Source: Caprimulgus europaeus (lineage: Eukaryota; Chordata; Aves; Caprimulgiformes; Caprimulgidae). Taken from it: a DNA stretch of 64,000 bases. Both the position numbers and the translations under genes were made by a program. Below are positions 12,201-20,549 of the stretch, piece after piece. Below the pieces are notes generated by a model that was not told the origin of the DNA, ran no database searches, and was given only the letters and a program-made list of their open reading frames with translations. The stretch is taken from NCBI GenBank assembly GCA_907165065.1, contig OU015541.1:4836001-4900000 (forward strand), written 5' to 3'. Positions within the stretch are counted from its first letter, which is position 1. Every line of letters begins with the position of its first letter.

Positions 12201-15200
12201 AATCCTACTAGTTAATTTTTAAATATTTGAAATAAATTAGGGAATTGTTTATCATGTCATATAAAGAAAGACTTCTGTGCCAACCAGATCAGTTATGTTA
12301 ATGTCCTAAAAAATAACGGAGTCAATATTTTCTTCTTGACTTTCAATAAAAAATGAAAGATTTTTCACAAATTAAGGAATTGTGACATCTGCATGGAAAA
12401 ATTCTTGAGGTGAAAAAGTGCTCTCATAGTTTTAGCACCAGTGTCCTACTGAATGCTACAACTAGTGTGGCACTGCCAAACAAATAAGAACTGCTGTGTA
12501 CCTTCAAGCCAGTTCTCATAAGTACTTGTTGTGGTGAGAAAATCACTAATTACTCCTTTAAGAAGTCATTTTGTTTATGTCCTATTGCAAGAAACAGTTA
12601 GACCTTATTGGTCATTTGGCTTACTGCTATCATTAATTATTAACATGGCTAATAACTCAGTGACTTTTCTTTTAGGATTGTGTACGGTCGTCTCCACTGT
12701 CAGTTTCCACTGGAAGTAAAGTACAGTCTTGGTGTGAAGAACCTTGTGGCCCCATACATGCATCAGGTACAAACATTTAATTTAAAGCAAAAGACTTTCT
12801 ATGTGTCTCCATAACGGCTAAGAAAAATGTTTATTTGGCATAAAAATATGGCCCAAGTCTTTTAATCTTGTTTTCTTTTATAGATTTTCAGTATTATCCA
12901 ATTTTTACTCTTTTTCTCACTTTCTCTGCTGTTTAAATTACCAAAAAAATTCCTGAAAATTTGGCTTCAAAATGCAGTTACTTTAAAATTAGTTACGCTC
13001 TTAAAGTTTGGAGCATACCCACTGATATTGGAAGAAAGTGAGGATAATGGTATTATCAGGAAAAGAGGGCTTTGGGTGAATCTCTTTAATGAGCAAAGTT
13101 TGCATGGGTCAAAGAATTCTGTGTTCCACTGAAATCCTATTGTTCATTTACATCAAGTTCTCATGTCTACTGAACATGCCCTCCATAAATATAATGCTTG
13201 TTAATTTTTATTTAGTTCTCAAGCTTTAAAGCCAAGACACATACTCCTAGAATTTGTATCCAAAGGGTCTATAAACTCATTTATCCTCCCATATCATTGT
13301 TCTAGATAGTTCTAAAATTAAGCATTGTTTTGTGTTCATTAAAGGACCAACAATACAGACATTACTCAAACGAAGGTACCACAGTGATACAGAAAGCAAT
13401 TCTGATGAAGCAGAAACAAGTAAAGAGGAGGAGAAGAAAGGAAACAGAAGAACAAAGTTACAGCCTAGAAAATTATTTAAAGCAGGTGATGCTGTTACTT
13501 ACAGAGGTTAGTTAAAGTGTGAAAGTTGAATGTAGTTGTGCCAAAGTTTAAAATAATGTAACAAATTAAAATTGTAACTGGAAAAGATAAGATCAATTTA
13601 AAATCATTTTACATGTTTAAAAAAGGAATAAAAAGAAATGCTGAGTAGAGACTATATCCATCTTAAAAGTCAGAAAATTGATATGAAAATAGAGTTTTCA
13701 GCCATCCAATTGGTGAAATTAATCTATATGTAACAAAAGCTGTTCTAGCTGTAACTTCAGATAGGATAATTTTTCATACTGAATTGTGACGTTATCTTTT
13801 TTTCCTTTCTCTTCAGTGTCTGAAAGCATATCTACTCTATCTGTAAATGATCGGTCTGTTTTGGATGGGGAATTCTGGGAACCTGGTTGCTCAGCCATCA
13901 GTGTGGGTCAGAAGCTCCAAAAAGAATTTACAAAGAGGATTGAGGCAAGACATTTCATATCCAATATCAGTTGTCTGTGCAGGGACGTGTGCGTGTGCAC
14001 GACAGCTTGTCTTACACCACAGGACTTGCTTAAAGGGCCGTGAAAGTAGTGATGTGCATAAAACTTCAAGAAATGCCAGAATTCAGTTTCCTTTATGCCT
14101 TTTGCAATTCCTTTATGTACCTAACTCTCCAGTGATTTTTCTTCCCCAGGTCTGTTTTATTTTTTATCCTACCTGTTCTTTCAAAACAAGCTTATGTATC
14201 TAAAGTGATGAGTGTGCTGCATTTTGATTTTTTCAAGTTCTCAAACCTATGAATGAAATATATTTGCAAAAAGGAAAACATGAGCCTGAATAATGCATTT
14301 GTTCATCCAAGACAACTGTGAGCACGCATCATTCATTGCATGTGTATTTTCCCTATGTTGAGGAAATATATTTTTCAAATAATGCACCTCTAATTAAGCT
14401 AAGTAGAATTTTATCCAAAATGTAAACCTGTGTTTATTTACATTTTGTTACCAGAAAACTTTTCCTTAAAGGATAGGGGGAGAATGAAGAAAAAAAAAGG
14501 TTGTTTTGGTCAGTATGGTCTGTGGTACTAAGCAATTACAGTACTAGACATACTACAGTTTTTCTTTTCCTAAAGTGAAAATAATCTGAATTTAATGTTA
14601 AAACATCCTCATAGAGCCGCTCACGGAAAATGGATCATTTTACGAAGCAATCATTAAGAGCTACCCATGAGCATTTGACAACAATGAACTACCAGCTCCA
14701 TGAATGCAGGTCTGTAAGGAAGGATTTATTTTAAAACACCCTTAAAACGCAATGAATACCTTCTAAAAGTATCTCATTTTGTTTTGGTAGGATCAGGCAG
14801 CTAGACAAGTTTCATTTTGTTCTCCTTGAGGAACTTGAGAACTTTGAAAAAGATTCTCAATCCCTGAAAAACATGGAAAAAGAATTCTTGGTTTGTATTT
14901 TAATTGCTTGATCATGGAGAAAAGCAAATTGTTATGGAATCCATAGATTATTCATATCATCTTTAACTCTAGGTCATTAATTCTGGTTTTAAAAGCCTTT
15001 ATCATTTGGCTTCTAAGTTGGGTCAGATTTCAAATAATGAATTTGAGGTGTTAGGATTGGCTCACGCTATGCTCTTAGAATTTCTAGATCACCACTGTAT
15101 GTTTTTCTTCCTAGAATAAACCACTGCTACTACTTTTAATGGGCTGTTTGCCTCCCTTCGTGAGCCTTTATTGGCAGCTGGCCTGTATTTCAGGAACAGC

Positions 15201-17017
15201 ATGCAGGCATTTGAACCTGATTTGCCGTGTTCTGTGATGTGCCAGTTGACATTATGGGTCTGCTACTTGCTGTAATGGAAAAATAATATACAGACATTTG
15301 TATAGACACAAGACTATACTTACTTTTCCCTTTACTCTGAAGGCATAGCTTAAATTATATGGAAAGTCTGATTTAAATGCTATTCATATCCTTTTTCATT
15401 GTTTTGAAACTGTAGCATAGAACAGATTTTTGGTGAAACTGCTTCTGTGAGAATAGAATTCTTGAAGTGCCTCATCCTGCTAGCTAAGCTGATTTGTTTT
15501 TCCCCCCAAGCTTTTGTGGTGACTGTGAAACTCCTACCCATTCTGTGCTGAGTCTGTGGTTGTAGGTTATTTTACTCATATTAGATAGCAGTCAGTTTTA
15601 GTTCAGAAAATATTAGTTCCTACTGATTATTATCTATTAATATCTTTCTTTCCAGACCTTTTGGAAAAAACATACACATGTTTTCAGTACATACATGAAA
15701 AATGAGCAGCAGAGGTTAGTGGGCTTCATTAATCCCGGGTGAGGTTTTATGTTCTGTTCATTTGAGGTGTAAGTTAGGCTAGCTACTATTCTCTATACAA
15801 TTTCTCTCTTCCATAAAATAGAGATAGTAGATGAGATGAGAAAATGAGATTAAACTGCTATGTTACAGGAAAAATGTAATTATTCTCCATGTGAATTTCC
15901 TCACATACCTGCTGGACTATTCCAGTGGGTACAATTATGGTAGTATTTATCCATGCTTTTAGGTACAAACAGACTACAAATAACGGGATGTATTCATGAT
16001 GTGTGTGCAAAGTTCATATGTAGCAAAGCTATTTGAACTGCCTTTTATTTCTTTAGAATTCAGATTCTTAAAACTTCATTTGAAAAGAACATCTACCACT
16101 CTGTTGACTATGAAGAACATATTTTTACTTCAGAGGTATGATGAACTTTTGTTTCTTCTTTATTTTAATAATTGTTAATTATTTAATTTTACCAAGTTAC
16201 CAGTATTGACTTTTTTTCCAAAGTCTTTATCCTCAGCATTGCATTAGTGCCACATAAGTATTTTAGTAGTTTTTTCATCATCCAAAAATATCCTTTAATT
16301 TAACAATACTCAGTGGTTTAGGGCTAGATTTCACATCTTAGAAAGTGTGTGCAATTACCTGAAAAACTGCTGCAAGATTTATTCTGTATTCTGTGGCTTT
16401 GTTTACAATCCAAGAAAGAAATTTAAAACACACATCCCTTTTCTTAGGCAGGTGGATGCATGTGCATCTGTATCTCTCAGTTCTAAACCACTTAGGGATG
16501 TAATTGTCTTCTTGAAAATGCGTTACCAATTTTGAGCAGAGAAGATGCATTCCGTGTCTTTTTATAGATGCACCTGATGAAAGAAGACATAAAAGGACTC
16601 GAAGAGAAACTTCTGAAAGAAATGGTAAATGAAGTTACCTTGTCCTGATTTTTATTTATTGTTTAAGTATAGCTGTTTGAATTACTAAAAATTGTAATTT
16701 CAAGTCCTCTATGAAAAAGAAAAATTAGTCAGAATCCAAGTATCATGGACATTTTATACTTTAAACCTTATCTGGGTTATAAAAGCAACAGGTAGGTACT
16801 GTTTTAATTCTGGATCTTAATATGTTGAATGTTAACACGGAAAAGAAAAGTATCATGTTGGATATGTTAAAAGCAGCATATACTATGCACCAGAATTACA
16901 GTACTTGAAAAAAATAAATATTATGTAATGCTTTTTGCACAGCAAGAAGAGGAACTGTGCAACGTTCGCAGAGGATTGCAGACACTGTTTAAATCGGATG
17001 ACAGAATTCTGAAGTAA
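159..17017 (+). CDS. SYCP2: SYCP2, synaptonemal complex protein 2 (5'-partial, 29 exons in window)
   Basis: SYCP2 is a meiosis-specific protein of chromosome axes and synaptonemal complex lateral elements. It binds SYCP3 through a C-terminal coiled coil and links the axis to HORMA-domain proteins. Twenty-nine exons chain in phase (3066 coding bases, about 1021 residues) to a TAA at 17015-17017. Recognised blocks include DVYNFNISGLDEPTIKLG (exon 12), LFSDTDTEYRGDDSKTDISW (exon 15), ELENFEKDSQSLK (exon 25) and MHLMKEDIKGLEEKLLKEM (exon 28), all close to mammalian SYCP2. The middle is low-complexity, rich in Lys, Ser, Asn and Glu, as expected for its disordered linker. From about fragment residue 860 to the end it is heptad-like and matches the SYCP3-interacting coiled coil. 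The N-terminal armadillo-like and Spt16M-like domains known for the family must lie left of the window. Identity is very secure; individual exon edges are inferred from splice signals and phase. Confidence 0.95.
693..851 (+). CDS. SYCP2: SYCP2 window exon 2
   Basis: The exon follows acceptor ATATAG and precedes a strong donor AAG|GTAAGC, phase 0/0 (53 codons). It begins VLVPESQLSPCLEEK and carries an acidic run followed by an Asn-rich stretch (NKNNNNEEK). The frame joins exon 1 cleanly. Confidence 0.88.
991..1008 (+). other. Candidate 18-base in-frame microexon in the SYCP2 intron
   Basis: A strong acceptor (TTTTTTCTTAG) is followed by 18 open bases (DFTLSY) and GTAAAT. It would sit between two phase-0 exons without disturbing the frame. 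I do not remember a matching mammalian segment, so this is only a possibility. Confidence 0.2.
3077..3181 (+). CDS. SYCP2: SYCP2 window exon 3 (acceptor uncertain)
   Basis: The open segment reads GRFKLPLEMMSSAERTNND and ends at GGA|GTATGC. The upstream AG at 3061-3062 (GCTTTCAG) has the better pyrimidine tract, but it would give 119 bases and break the frame between exon 2 and exon 4. The AG at 3075-3076 gives 105 bases, phase 0/0, and keeps the frame, so I chose it. An unseen exon of 3n+1 bases in the preceding intron would rescue the other acceptor. Confidence 0.65.
3952..4047 (+). CDS. SYCP2: SYCP2 window exon 4
   Basis: The acceptor is GTGCTTTTTAG and the donor AAG|GTACTG, phase 0/0 (32 codons). 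The translation starts SGQRCTVDNEFCETEQK. It is a basic/acidic mixed linker without a recognised domain. Confidence 0.88.
4179..4251 (+). CDS. SYCP2: SYCP2 window exon 5, followed by a GC-AG intron
   Basis: The acceptor is CACTGCAG. The translation runs RMCAEEDLEEVQEAEIK and ends TTA G in phase 1. The donor is AG|GCAAGT, the classic non-canonical GC donor. It is the only boundary that joins exon 6 in frame (G+AT gives the Asp of DEALDIVPDSQ). Confidence 0.88.
4321..4339. repeat. (AAT)n microsatellite beside an SYCP2 acceptor
   Basis: Six AAT units occupy part of the 109-base GC-AG intron, ending about 20 bases before its AG. They leave only a short pyrimidine tract. Confidence 0.9.
4361..4418 (+). 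CDS. SYCP2: SYCP2 window exon 6
   Basis: This 58-base exon has phase 1/2. It encodes EALDIVPDSQPVGRRNEP after the split Asp codon and ends at GTAAGT. The VPDSQP block resembles mammalian SYCP2 at this point. Confidence 0.9.
4561..4697 (+). CDS. SYCP2: SYCP2 window exon 7
   Basis: Acceptor CTTTGTTAG, donor CCAG|GTATGT, phase 2/1 (137 bases). The translation includes LSGLLEMSFDKTKTSKKRA and a basic segment ending in CHP. It is part of the disordered middle region. Confidence 0.9.
5043..5140 (+). CDS. SYCP2: SYCP2 window exon 8
   Basis: Acceptor TTTCTTTCAG, donor ACA|GTGAGA, phase 1/0 (98 bases). The translation includes RVSETSLHSDFTTEEPDVL, and the exon ends in SKT. Confidence 0.9.
5631..5749 (+). 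CDS. SYCP2: SYCP2 window exon 9
   Basis: Acceptor ATTTTTATAG, donor ACAG|GTATGA, phase 0/2 (119 bases). It encodes a highly basic segment with the block SLISKISDRYKVKTDEKSK. Confidence 0.9.
5906..5936 (+). CDS. SYCP2: SYCP2 window exon 10 (31-base small exon)
   Basis: Acceptor TTTTTTAG, donor CTCAG|GTAACA, phase 2/0. It encodes only PQLNKSCVSQ plus a split Arg codon. It is called because both neighbouring exons need this phase change. Confidence 0.82.
6543..6607 (+). CDS. SYCP2: SYCP2 window exon 11
   Basis: Acceptor ATGCATAG, donor TAT|GTAAGT, phase 0/2 (65 bases). The translation EAVQDRKLKTTTFLNVTAG leads into the conserved block of exon 12. Confidence 0.9.
6714..6771 (+). CDS. SYCP2: SYCP2 window exon 12
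   Basis: Acceptor TTTTGACAG, donor GGA|GTAAGA, phase 2/0 (58 bases). It encodes NDVYNFNISGLDEPTIKLG, one of the best conserved SYCP2 segments and a main basis for naming the gene. Confidence 0.93.
7471..7526 (+). CDS. SYCP2: SYCP2 window exon 13
   Basis: Acceptor ACATTTTTAG, donor AAGG|GTAGGG, phase 0/2 (56 bases). The translation is VQELHVTELSVYTDPNKK plus a split Gly codon. Confidence 0.88.
8059..8107 (+). CDS. SYCP2: SYCP2 window exon 14
   Basis: Acceptor TTTCTGATTAAG, donor AAA|GTAAGG, phase 2/0 (49 bases). It encodes NAGDGKTSTEVKGRKK after the split Gly codon. Confidence 0.85.
8236..8410 (+). CDS. SYCP2: SYCP2 window exon 15
   Basis: Acceptor TTTTTTGTAG, donor AAAC|GTAAGA, phase 0/1 (175 bases). 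It contains LFSDTDTEYRGDDSKTDISW, nearly identical to mammalian SYCP2, followed by a basic tail. Confidence 0.95.
8543..8595. repeat. AT-rich imperfect inverted repeat
   Basis: Nearly pure A/T sequence is built from TTTAATAATT and AATTATTAA units that can pair with each other. It lies in the intron between exons 15 and 16. Confidence 0.5.
8827..8897 (+). CDS. SYCP2: SYCP2 window exon 16 (tandem acceptor)
   Basis: The acceptor region is TAGCAGCAG, so three AGs offer starts at 8827, 8830 or 8833. All keep phase 1 and differ by one residue each (PADK, PDK or HK). The donor is AAG|GTAAAT. The exon encodes a short Lys-rich segment. Confidence 0.85.
9442..9486. repeat. A/C-rich low-complexity tract
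   Basis: A-runs interrupted by C-runs (AAAACCCCACC, AAAAAACCCCC) form a simple purine/C-rich stretch in the SYCP2 intron 8898-9901. Confidence 0.6.
9837..9859. repeat. (TTTA)n microsatellite
   Basis: About five to six TTTA/TTAT units lie some 45 bases upstream of SYCP2 exon 17. Confidence 0.85.
9902..10081 (+). CDS. SYCP2: SYCP2 window exon 17
   Basis: Acceptor TCTTCCAAAG, donor CAG|GTATAC, phase 0/0 (60 codons). It contains the basic block RQKRPRRAALAKNYK followed by SSSESECERK, matching the basic/Ser-rich part of mammalian SYCP2. The block could serve as a nuclear localisation signal, though I have no direct evidence. Confidence 0.93.
10818..10858. repeat. (TA)-rich simple repeat
   Basis: Imperfect TATATA/CATATA/GATATA sequence lies in the intron just before SYCP2 exon 18. 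Confidence 0.55.
10903..11089 (+). CDS. SYCP2: SYCP2 window exon 18
   Basis: Acceptor GTATTTTAACAG, donor AGAT|GTAGGT, phase 0/1 (187 bases). It is Lys-rich and ends in SSESPVSLEIMR. Together with the next exon this aligns with the mammalian SSIEVTRC region. Confidence 0.93.
11517..11767 (+). CDS. SYCP2: SYCP2 window exon 19
   Basis: Acceptor TGTTTTCTAG, donor TTG|GTAAGA, phase 1/0. At 251 bases it is the longest SYCP2 exon in the window. It encodes a Ser/Thr/Asn-rich, probably unstructured segment that ends KSFSPVLTEASL. Confidence 0.92.
11885..12061 (+). CDS. SYCP2: SYCP2 window exon 20 (contains Asn5 tract)
   Basis: Acceptor GTTCATGTGTAG, donor GAG|GTATGT, phase 0/0 (59 codons). A pure (AAT)5 run encodes five consecutive Asn within ETHNNNNNEDSSF. 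This is a coding microsatellite likely to vary in length. Confidence 0.9.
11959..11973 (+). repeat. SYCP2: Coding (AAT)5 microsatellite
   Basis: A trinucleotide run in SYCP2 exon 20 encodes Asn5. Length changes here would stay in frame. Confidence 0.85.
12676..12766 (+). CDS. SYCP2: SYCP2 window exon 21
   Basis: Acceptor TTTCTTTTAG, donor TCAG|GTACAA, phase 0/1 (91 bases). The translation includes SWCEEPCGPIHAS and leads into GPT of the next exon, as in mammals. Confidence 0.9.
13345..13506 (+). CDS. SYCP2: SYCP2 window exon 22
   Basis: Acceptor TTCATTAAAG, donor AGAG|GTTAGT, phase 1/1 (162 bases). The block SDTESNSDEAETSKEEEKKG is acidic. It is followed by KLQPRKLFK, matching mammalian LLPKKLCK. 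Confidence 0.92.
13817..13944 (+). CDS. SYCP2: SYCP2 window exon 23, followed by a GC-AG intron
   Basis: Acceptor TTCTCTTCAG, phase 1/0 (128 bases). SESISTLSVNDRS matches mammalian SESVSSLSTNDFS and opens the C-terminal domain. The frame must leave at GAG|GCAAGA, because FTKRIE aligns directly with SRSRKMDHFTKQS of the next exon. Reading on instead gives a Cys-rich tail and a stop at 14041, with no GT donor nearby in the right phase. Confidence 0.9.
14615..14709 (+). CDS. SYCP2: SYCP2 window exon 24 (coiled coil)
   Basis: Acceptor CCTCATAG, donor GCAG|GTCTGT, phase 0/2 (95 bases). SRSRKMDHFTKQSLRATHEH aligns with the start of the mammalian SYCP3-binding coiled coil. Confidence 0.93.
14791..14890 (+). 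CDS. SYCP2: SYCP2 window exon 25 (coiled coil)
   Basis: Acceptor GTTTTGGTAG, donor TTG|GTTTGT (weak at +4), phase 2/0 (100 bases). It contains LDKFHFVLLEELENFEKDSQ, almost the same as mammalian SYCP2. Confidence 0.95.
15656..15714 (+). CDS. SYCP2: SYCP2 window exon 26 (coiled coil)
   Basis: Acceptor TCTTTCCAG, donor AGAG|GTTAGT, phase 0/2 (59 bases). The translation is TFWKKHTHVFSTYMKNEQQ; mammals have FWEKIFQKFSAYQKSEQQ. Confidence 0.93.
16057..16135 (+). CDS. SYCP2: SYCP2 window exon 27 (coiled coil)
   Basis: Acceptor TATTTCTTTAG, donor GAG|GTATGA, phase 2/0 (79 bases). The translation IQILKTSFEKNIYHSVDYEE leads into HIFTSE. It corresponds to the mammalian LLKTSLAKSVF...TSE segment. Confidence 0.92.
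16568..16624 (+). CDS. SYCP2: SYCP2 window exon 28 (coiled coil)
   Basis: Acceptor TTTTTATAG, donor ATG|GTAAAT, phase 0/0 (19 codons). It encodes MHLMKEDIKGLEEKLLKEM, a clear heptad segment that matches mammalian SYCP2. Confidence 0.94.
16943..17017 (+). CDS. SYCP2: SYCP2 terminal coding exon
   Basis: Acceptor TTTTTGCACAG. It encodes QEEELCNVRRGLQTLFKSDD then RILK and TAA (17015-17017). EEELxNVRRxL is the conserved end of the protein in mammals. The 3'UTR follows directly. Confidence 0.95.
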   Translation, partial: QEEELCNVRRGLQTLFKSDDRILK

Positions 17018-17135
17018 TGTTTTCTTCCTGAAATTGGAGGTGAACTTAAACCCTCTTTAATAATGTAAAATTTGATGACTTTTTTTTTTTTTACACTCAA
17101 GAAAGCTATTGTAATGAAAGCATATTTTCTTTAGT

Positions 17136-17141
17136 ATTAAA
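17136..17141 (+). terminator. SYCP2: Alternative poly(A) signal of SYCP2
   Basis: ATTAAA, the most common variant hexamer, lies about 120 bases after the stop. It might give a short 3'UTR. I saw no further support. Confidence 0.3.
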
Positions 17142-17631
17142 ATCTTTGTGGATAAGGCTTCTCCTTTTATAGATGAGATTTGGAATTATTTTACTGAATC
17201 TGCTAAAATGTGATATGTAAATGTTTGGATTTTTAGCACATGCTATTTTTTAAGAAGTCTTTAACAATTTTTATAGGTTATTTAACTGACTTTCAGAGAA
17301 ATTACTTAGAATTTCACTTTGAATCTGTGTTTTGGGCCTGTATGTACAGAATACCCCTTTTGTCTCATCCATAATATGTTTAGAGATTATTTAGGAATGA
17401 AAATGGCTGTTTTGATCTCAGTCCTATTTGTCTGTGTTGTTAGACTTCAGTAGGAGTTTCTAAGAGAAAACAAAACTGTAAACACTTGTGGTTGAACTAA
17501 TTTGCAAGTATTTGTATTAAATATTTCAAGGAAAATATATATTGTCTGGGTTTTTTTGTTTGGATTTTTTTACAAAATGATGTCATTACTATTTTGCTTT
17601 AAATCACTAATACATATTTGCACAACAGTCA

Positions 17632-17637
17632 AATAAA
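17632..17637 (+). terminator. SYCP2: Candidate poly(A) signal of SYCP2
   Basis: AATAAA lies about 615 bases after the stop codon. It is the first canonical hexamer on the + strand that I found after the stop. Confidence 0.55.
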
Positions 17638-17660
17638 ACTGCTGTCCAAACATTTAGTGT

Positions 17661-19370
17661 AAGAAAATAGCAAGAGGGTTTGCTATCTGTAGCTCAGAAA
17701 CACATCCTACATACTAATACAGTCTATTCCATGTACTTAGAGTTCAGATTTCCCTAGAAAATGACCAGTGAGTCATAACTTATGCATCTCTTTTCTTGCC
17801 ATGTATCAACTAGAAGGTTTCTTCTGAATATTTATGATGTGCAACTTCTAAGCTAATATTTCTCTTAACTTGCTTTTAAATGAAACAAAAAACTACCTTG
17901 CATTTTATAGTTCCTTAACAGCCTTTTAATCTTTTTTTAACTTGCAGTCCTGCGTGTATGTACTGTTAACTTTTCAGGCTCAGAACAATACTTTAATATA
18001 TTTCATTTAAATTCTCTTAAAAAATGGGGATTATTAACTTGCAGCTGATAAAGAAGTAACAGATGTAGAGAATAACTTACAGAATGTGCATGCCTTGGAG
18101 CTTGTCTGCATTACCACGTGCAGAGCTGCCTCTTTACCAGTAACACTCCCAGCATCTCAGGAGCCTGAGCTCGCTCAGTGCAGCACTAACACAACTTCTG
18201 GAGCAAGGCTGAAGAGGGCACGTGCTTGTCTGTACCTGATGTTACGACCACAGGGATCTCAAAATAATATATCAGCTAATTTTAGGGTGACAGCTCTTCA
18301 CAGCTTAATTACTTTATAGCCCTTATTTTACATTCCATTATACCTCTTTTTTTTTTTTTTTTGGTCCTTTAGTTATCTTTAGCATCATACACATCTTTTT
18401 TATCCCCTCTACCCTCTGAACTCTTCTGTTTCTCCTCAAGTTCCTCTCTACATTCCTAACATTGCTTTTATTATCAACAGAGAGCTTTACTTACAGTAGT
18501 GTGTTTTAATTTTTTCTTATATGTTACTGCAACCACTCAGCCTATCTCTCAAGCTACTTATTTTCATTCCAGGTAGTTCTGAATGCAGCTGTTATGCTGT
18601 ATTGCTGCTATTATTGTCTAACATTTTTTTAAAAGTCTAATAGACTGGCTTTCAGAATTTTAAGCTGTTTTCTGTTACTTAAGTCTCGAGTTGATTTCCT
18701 TCAAACCCACCAATCATTTTTTCAAAATATTTATCCAATAGAAGTGCCCTGCTAAACCTCACCACTATCTGCATCTTTGGGGATACTTAACCAGACTCTT
18801 TTTATTAACTCTTTGTTGGCTTTCCCATGCAATCTGTCTGTCCTACAGGTACTTCATATATCTTTGCTTTATCCTTCATTATTCTGACAGTAACCATTTC
18901 CTAAACTTTGTTTTTGGAGAGAAAAATGGCATGATTTAAAATTGAATTTTAAGGTAAAGATAGAAAACTCTTTGACAGAGGTCCTCAAAGAAAATGTGAA
19001 AATCTATTGATTTGCAAATTACTTCTGTATCTTTATATAATATTGCCTTTATATTAAGGAAAAAAGAGAAGTCCATACTTGGAGACTTTAGGCTGAACTC
19101 GGCACTCACTGAGCAACCTACTTTAATTTCAGAGTTGCTTCACTCAGCGTAGGGGTTGGGACCCATGACCTTAAGAAAGGACCTAGGTTCTTACCAGCCT
19201 AAATTAATCTATGACTTTATGAAAAAGATTGCTTTTATCCTTATTGAATATACCATCTTAAAAAAAAACAAAAACAAAAACAAACAAAAGCTTCTTAGAT
19301 CAGAAATGGATGTGATAAATTTATATCCAATGTGCACTGAGAGTAGGATGCAGAGTAATTGGTGTTCTTG
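17661..19370. other. Intergenic space between convergent genes
   Basis: This stretch separates the presumed SYCP2 poly(A) site from the farthest candidate end of PHACTR3. It is AT-rich with a poly-T run near 18343-18362 and an A/C simple repeat at 19261-19288. No open frame in it resembles a known protein. Confidence 0.55.
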
Positions 19371-19379
19371 CACTTAATT

Positions 19380-20533
19380 GATGGGAAATGGTTTATTTTA
19401 AACAGAAATAGTTGTAAATTAAATATTTTTCTGAGGAATTAATTTTAAAAACACAAGGCTGTGTTGTCTCTGGAAATTATTTTGAAATTGCCAGTAAATA
19501 ATTTGGGCCACTCATCCCATCTCTGTAAGCATAGTTCATGCTTTTCTGATTTTTCTGAGCCTCTGATTTTTGTGGGGTTTTTTGAGCCTGTGATCACTGT
19601 AATCTCCACTAGATGGATCTCTTGAGATGTTAAAGGGTTTTTTTTTTAACTGGTATAATTTAATTTTATCTGTATATAAAACAGTATTTTTCTCTTAACT
19701 GTACAAGGTTTTAAAAGTGTGCTGCTAGGCCCAGATTCTTTTCTTAGAGTGAGTACATACTGAAAAAATAATACAACTGCTATTTTTAGTGAGGACTCAT
19801 GATAAAATGGAATTATGAAATCCTTAGTTAAGATCATCCTTTTGAAGACTCATGTTGATAAAAAAGTTGATATGATCTGGTGCATAATGATCGAAATCTC
19901 TTCCCAACTGTCCTGGGGAAAAAAGAGCTTTAGGAAACGTGTTAATTTCCTGCAATAAGTAGTCATTTAATTAAAGAACAAAAGTAACAGGAATCAAAAA
20001 TGCTTGCAGCTGTGATTCTGTTAGACATTATATAAAAAAGAATGAATTTATAATACATTAAATTAAGCTTTTAGAACATGAACTTAAGTGTTTTACAAAC
20101 TAACTGTGGTAAGTTCAAAATGTCTTGTCAATGTAATACTGAATGACAGAGTGTCATGTCCATTTATGTCAGAGGCCTTGGAATGGTAAAGCCTGTACAT
20201 GCACAACATCTCCTTTTCCAAGAGAGACTGCAAAACAGTTTAAAACAAGTGTGAAAGGAGAGTAGTATGTTCTTTCAAGTAGCTTTACTTCAGTCTTTTT
20301 CAGCAGATCATCCCACTCCACAGGCCATCTCTCTTCTGACTTCAGAGCGAAGTACATCTCTGGTGTTTCTTTCTGGACACAAGTGCTGCAGAGACTTCAT
20401 CTGCAGAGTCCTTCTTTCACATAAACATCAAGGTGTCCTGGACTGAACTTTAGGGAAAGACTTACATATTCCCTGATGTGTGTTCAGCAGCAATATCAAA
20501 AAGTAAAGACAGATTCTTCTCAGAAGAAAATTT
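19380..20533 (-). other. PHACTR3: PHACTR3 3'UTR (probable extent)
   Basis: Non-coding sequence follows the PHACTR3 stop on the - strand. Candidate poly(A) hexamers are ATTAAA at 19966-19971 and AATAAA at 19392-19397, giving 3'UTRs of about 0.57 or 1.15 kb. Which is used cannot be told from sequence. Confidence 0.45.
19392..19397 (-). terminator. PHACTR3: Candidate distal poly(A) signal of PHACTR3
   Basis: AATAAA on the - strand (TTTATT on +) lies about 1.14 kb after the stop. Confidence 0.35.
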
Positions 20534-20549
20534 CTATGGCCTGTGAAAT
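20534..20549 (-). CDS. PHACTR3: PHACTR3 terminal exon, coding part of 16 bases
   Basis: After the acceptor TTTCTCCTAG the exon reads A-TTT-CAC-AGG-CCA-TAG, completing the split Arg and giving RFHRP then stop. FHRP is the invariant PHACTR C-terminus and part of the PP1 contact. The small size makes it easy for gene predictors to miss. Confidence 0.93.

Larger units (their letters stand above)
234..16942 (+). other. SYCP2: SYCP2 introns, overview
   Basis: Introns between the listed SYCP2 exons range from about 80 bases (14710-14790) to 2.2 kb (852-3076). They are AT-rich with T-runs. Those over 300 bases are 234-692, 852-3076, 3182-3951, 4698-5042, 5141-5630, 5937-6542, 6772-7470, 7527-8058, 8411-8826, 8898-9901, 10082-10902, 11090-11516, 12062-12675, 12767-13344, 13507-13816, 13945-14614, 14891-15655, 15715-16056, 16136-16567 and 16625-16942. 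Apart from the simple repeats and the candidate microexon listed separately, I recognise nothing in them. Bases 1-158 are the end of a further upstream intron. Confidence 0.8.
17018..17660 (+). other. SYCP2: SYCP2 3'UTR (probable extent)
   Basis: This AT-rich, non-coding stretch follows the SYCP2 stop. Its right edge is a guess set about 20 bases past the AATAAA at 17632-17637. An earlier ATTAAA at 17136-17141 could give a shorter form. Confidence 0.6.

Noticed and set aside
13786-14043. Open frame extending SYCP2 exon 23 to a stop at 14041
   Set aside because: The part after 13944 is unlike SYCP2, and exon 24 continues the family alignment exactly after GAG. I treat it as intron read-through.
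20169-20357. 62-codon - strand frame downstream of the PHACTR3 stop
   Set aside because: It lies in the 3'UTR, after the conserved RFHRP terminus.
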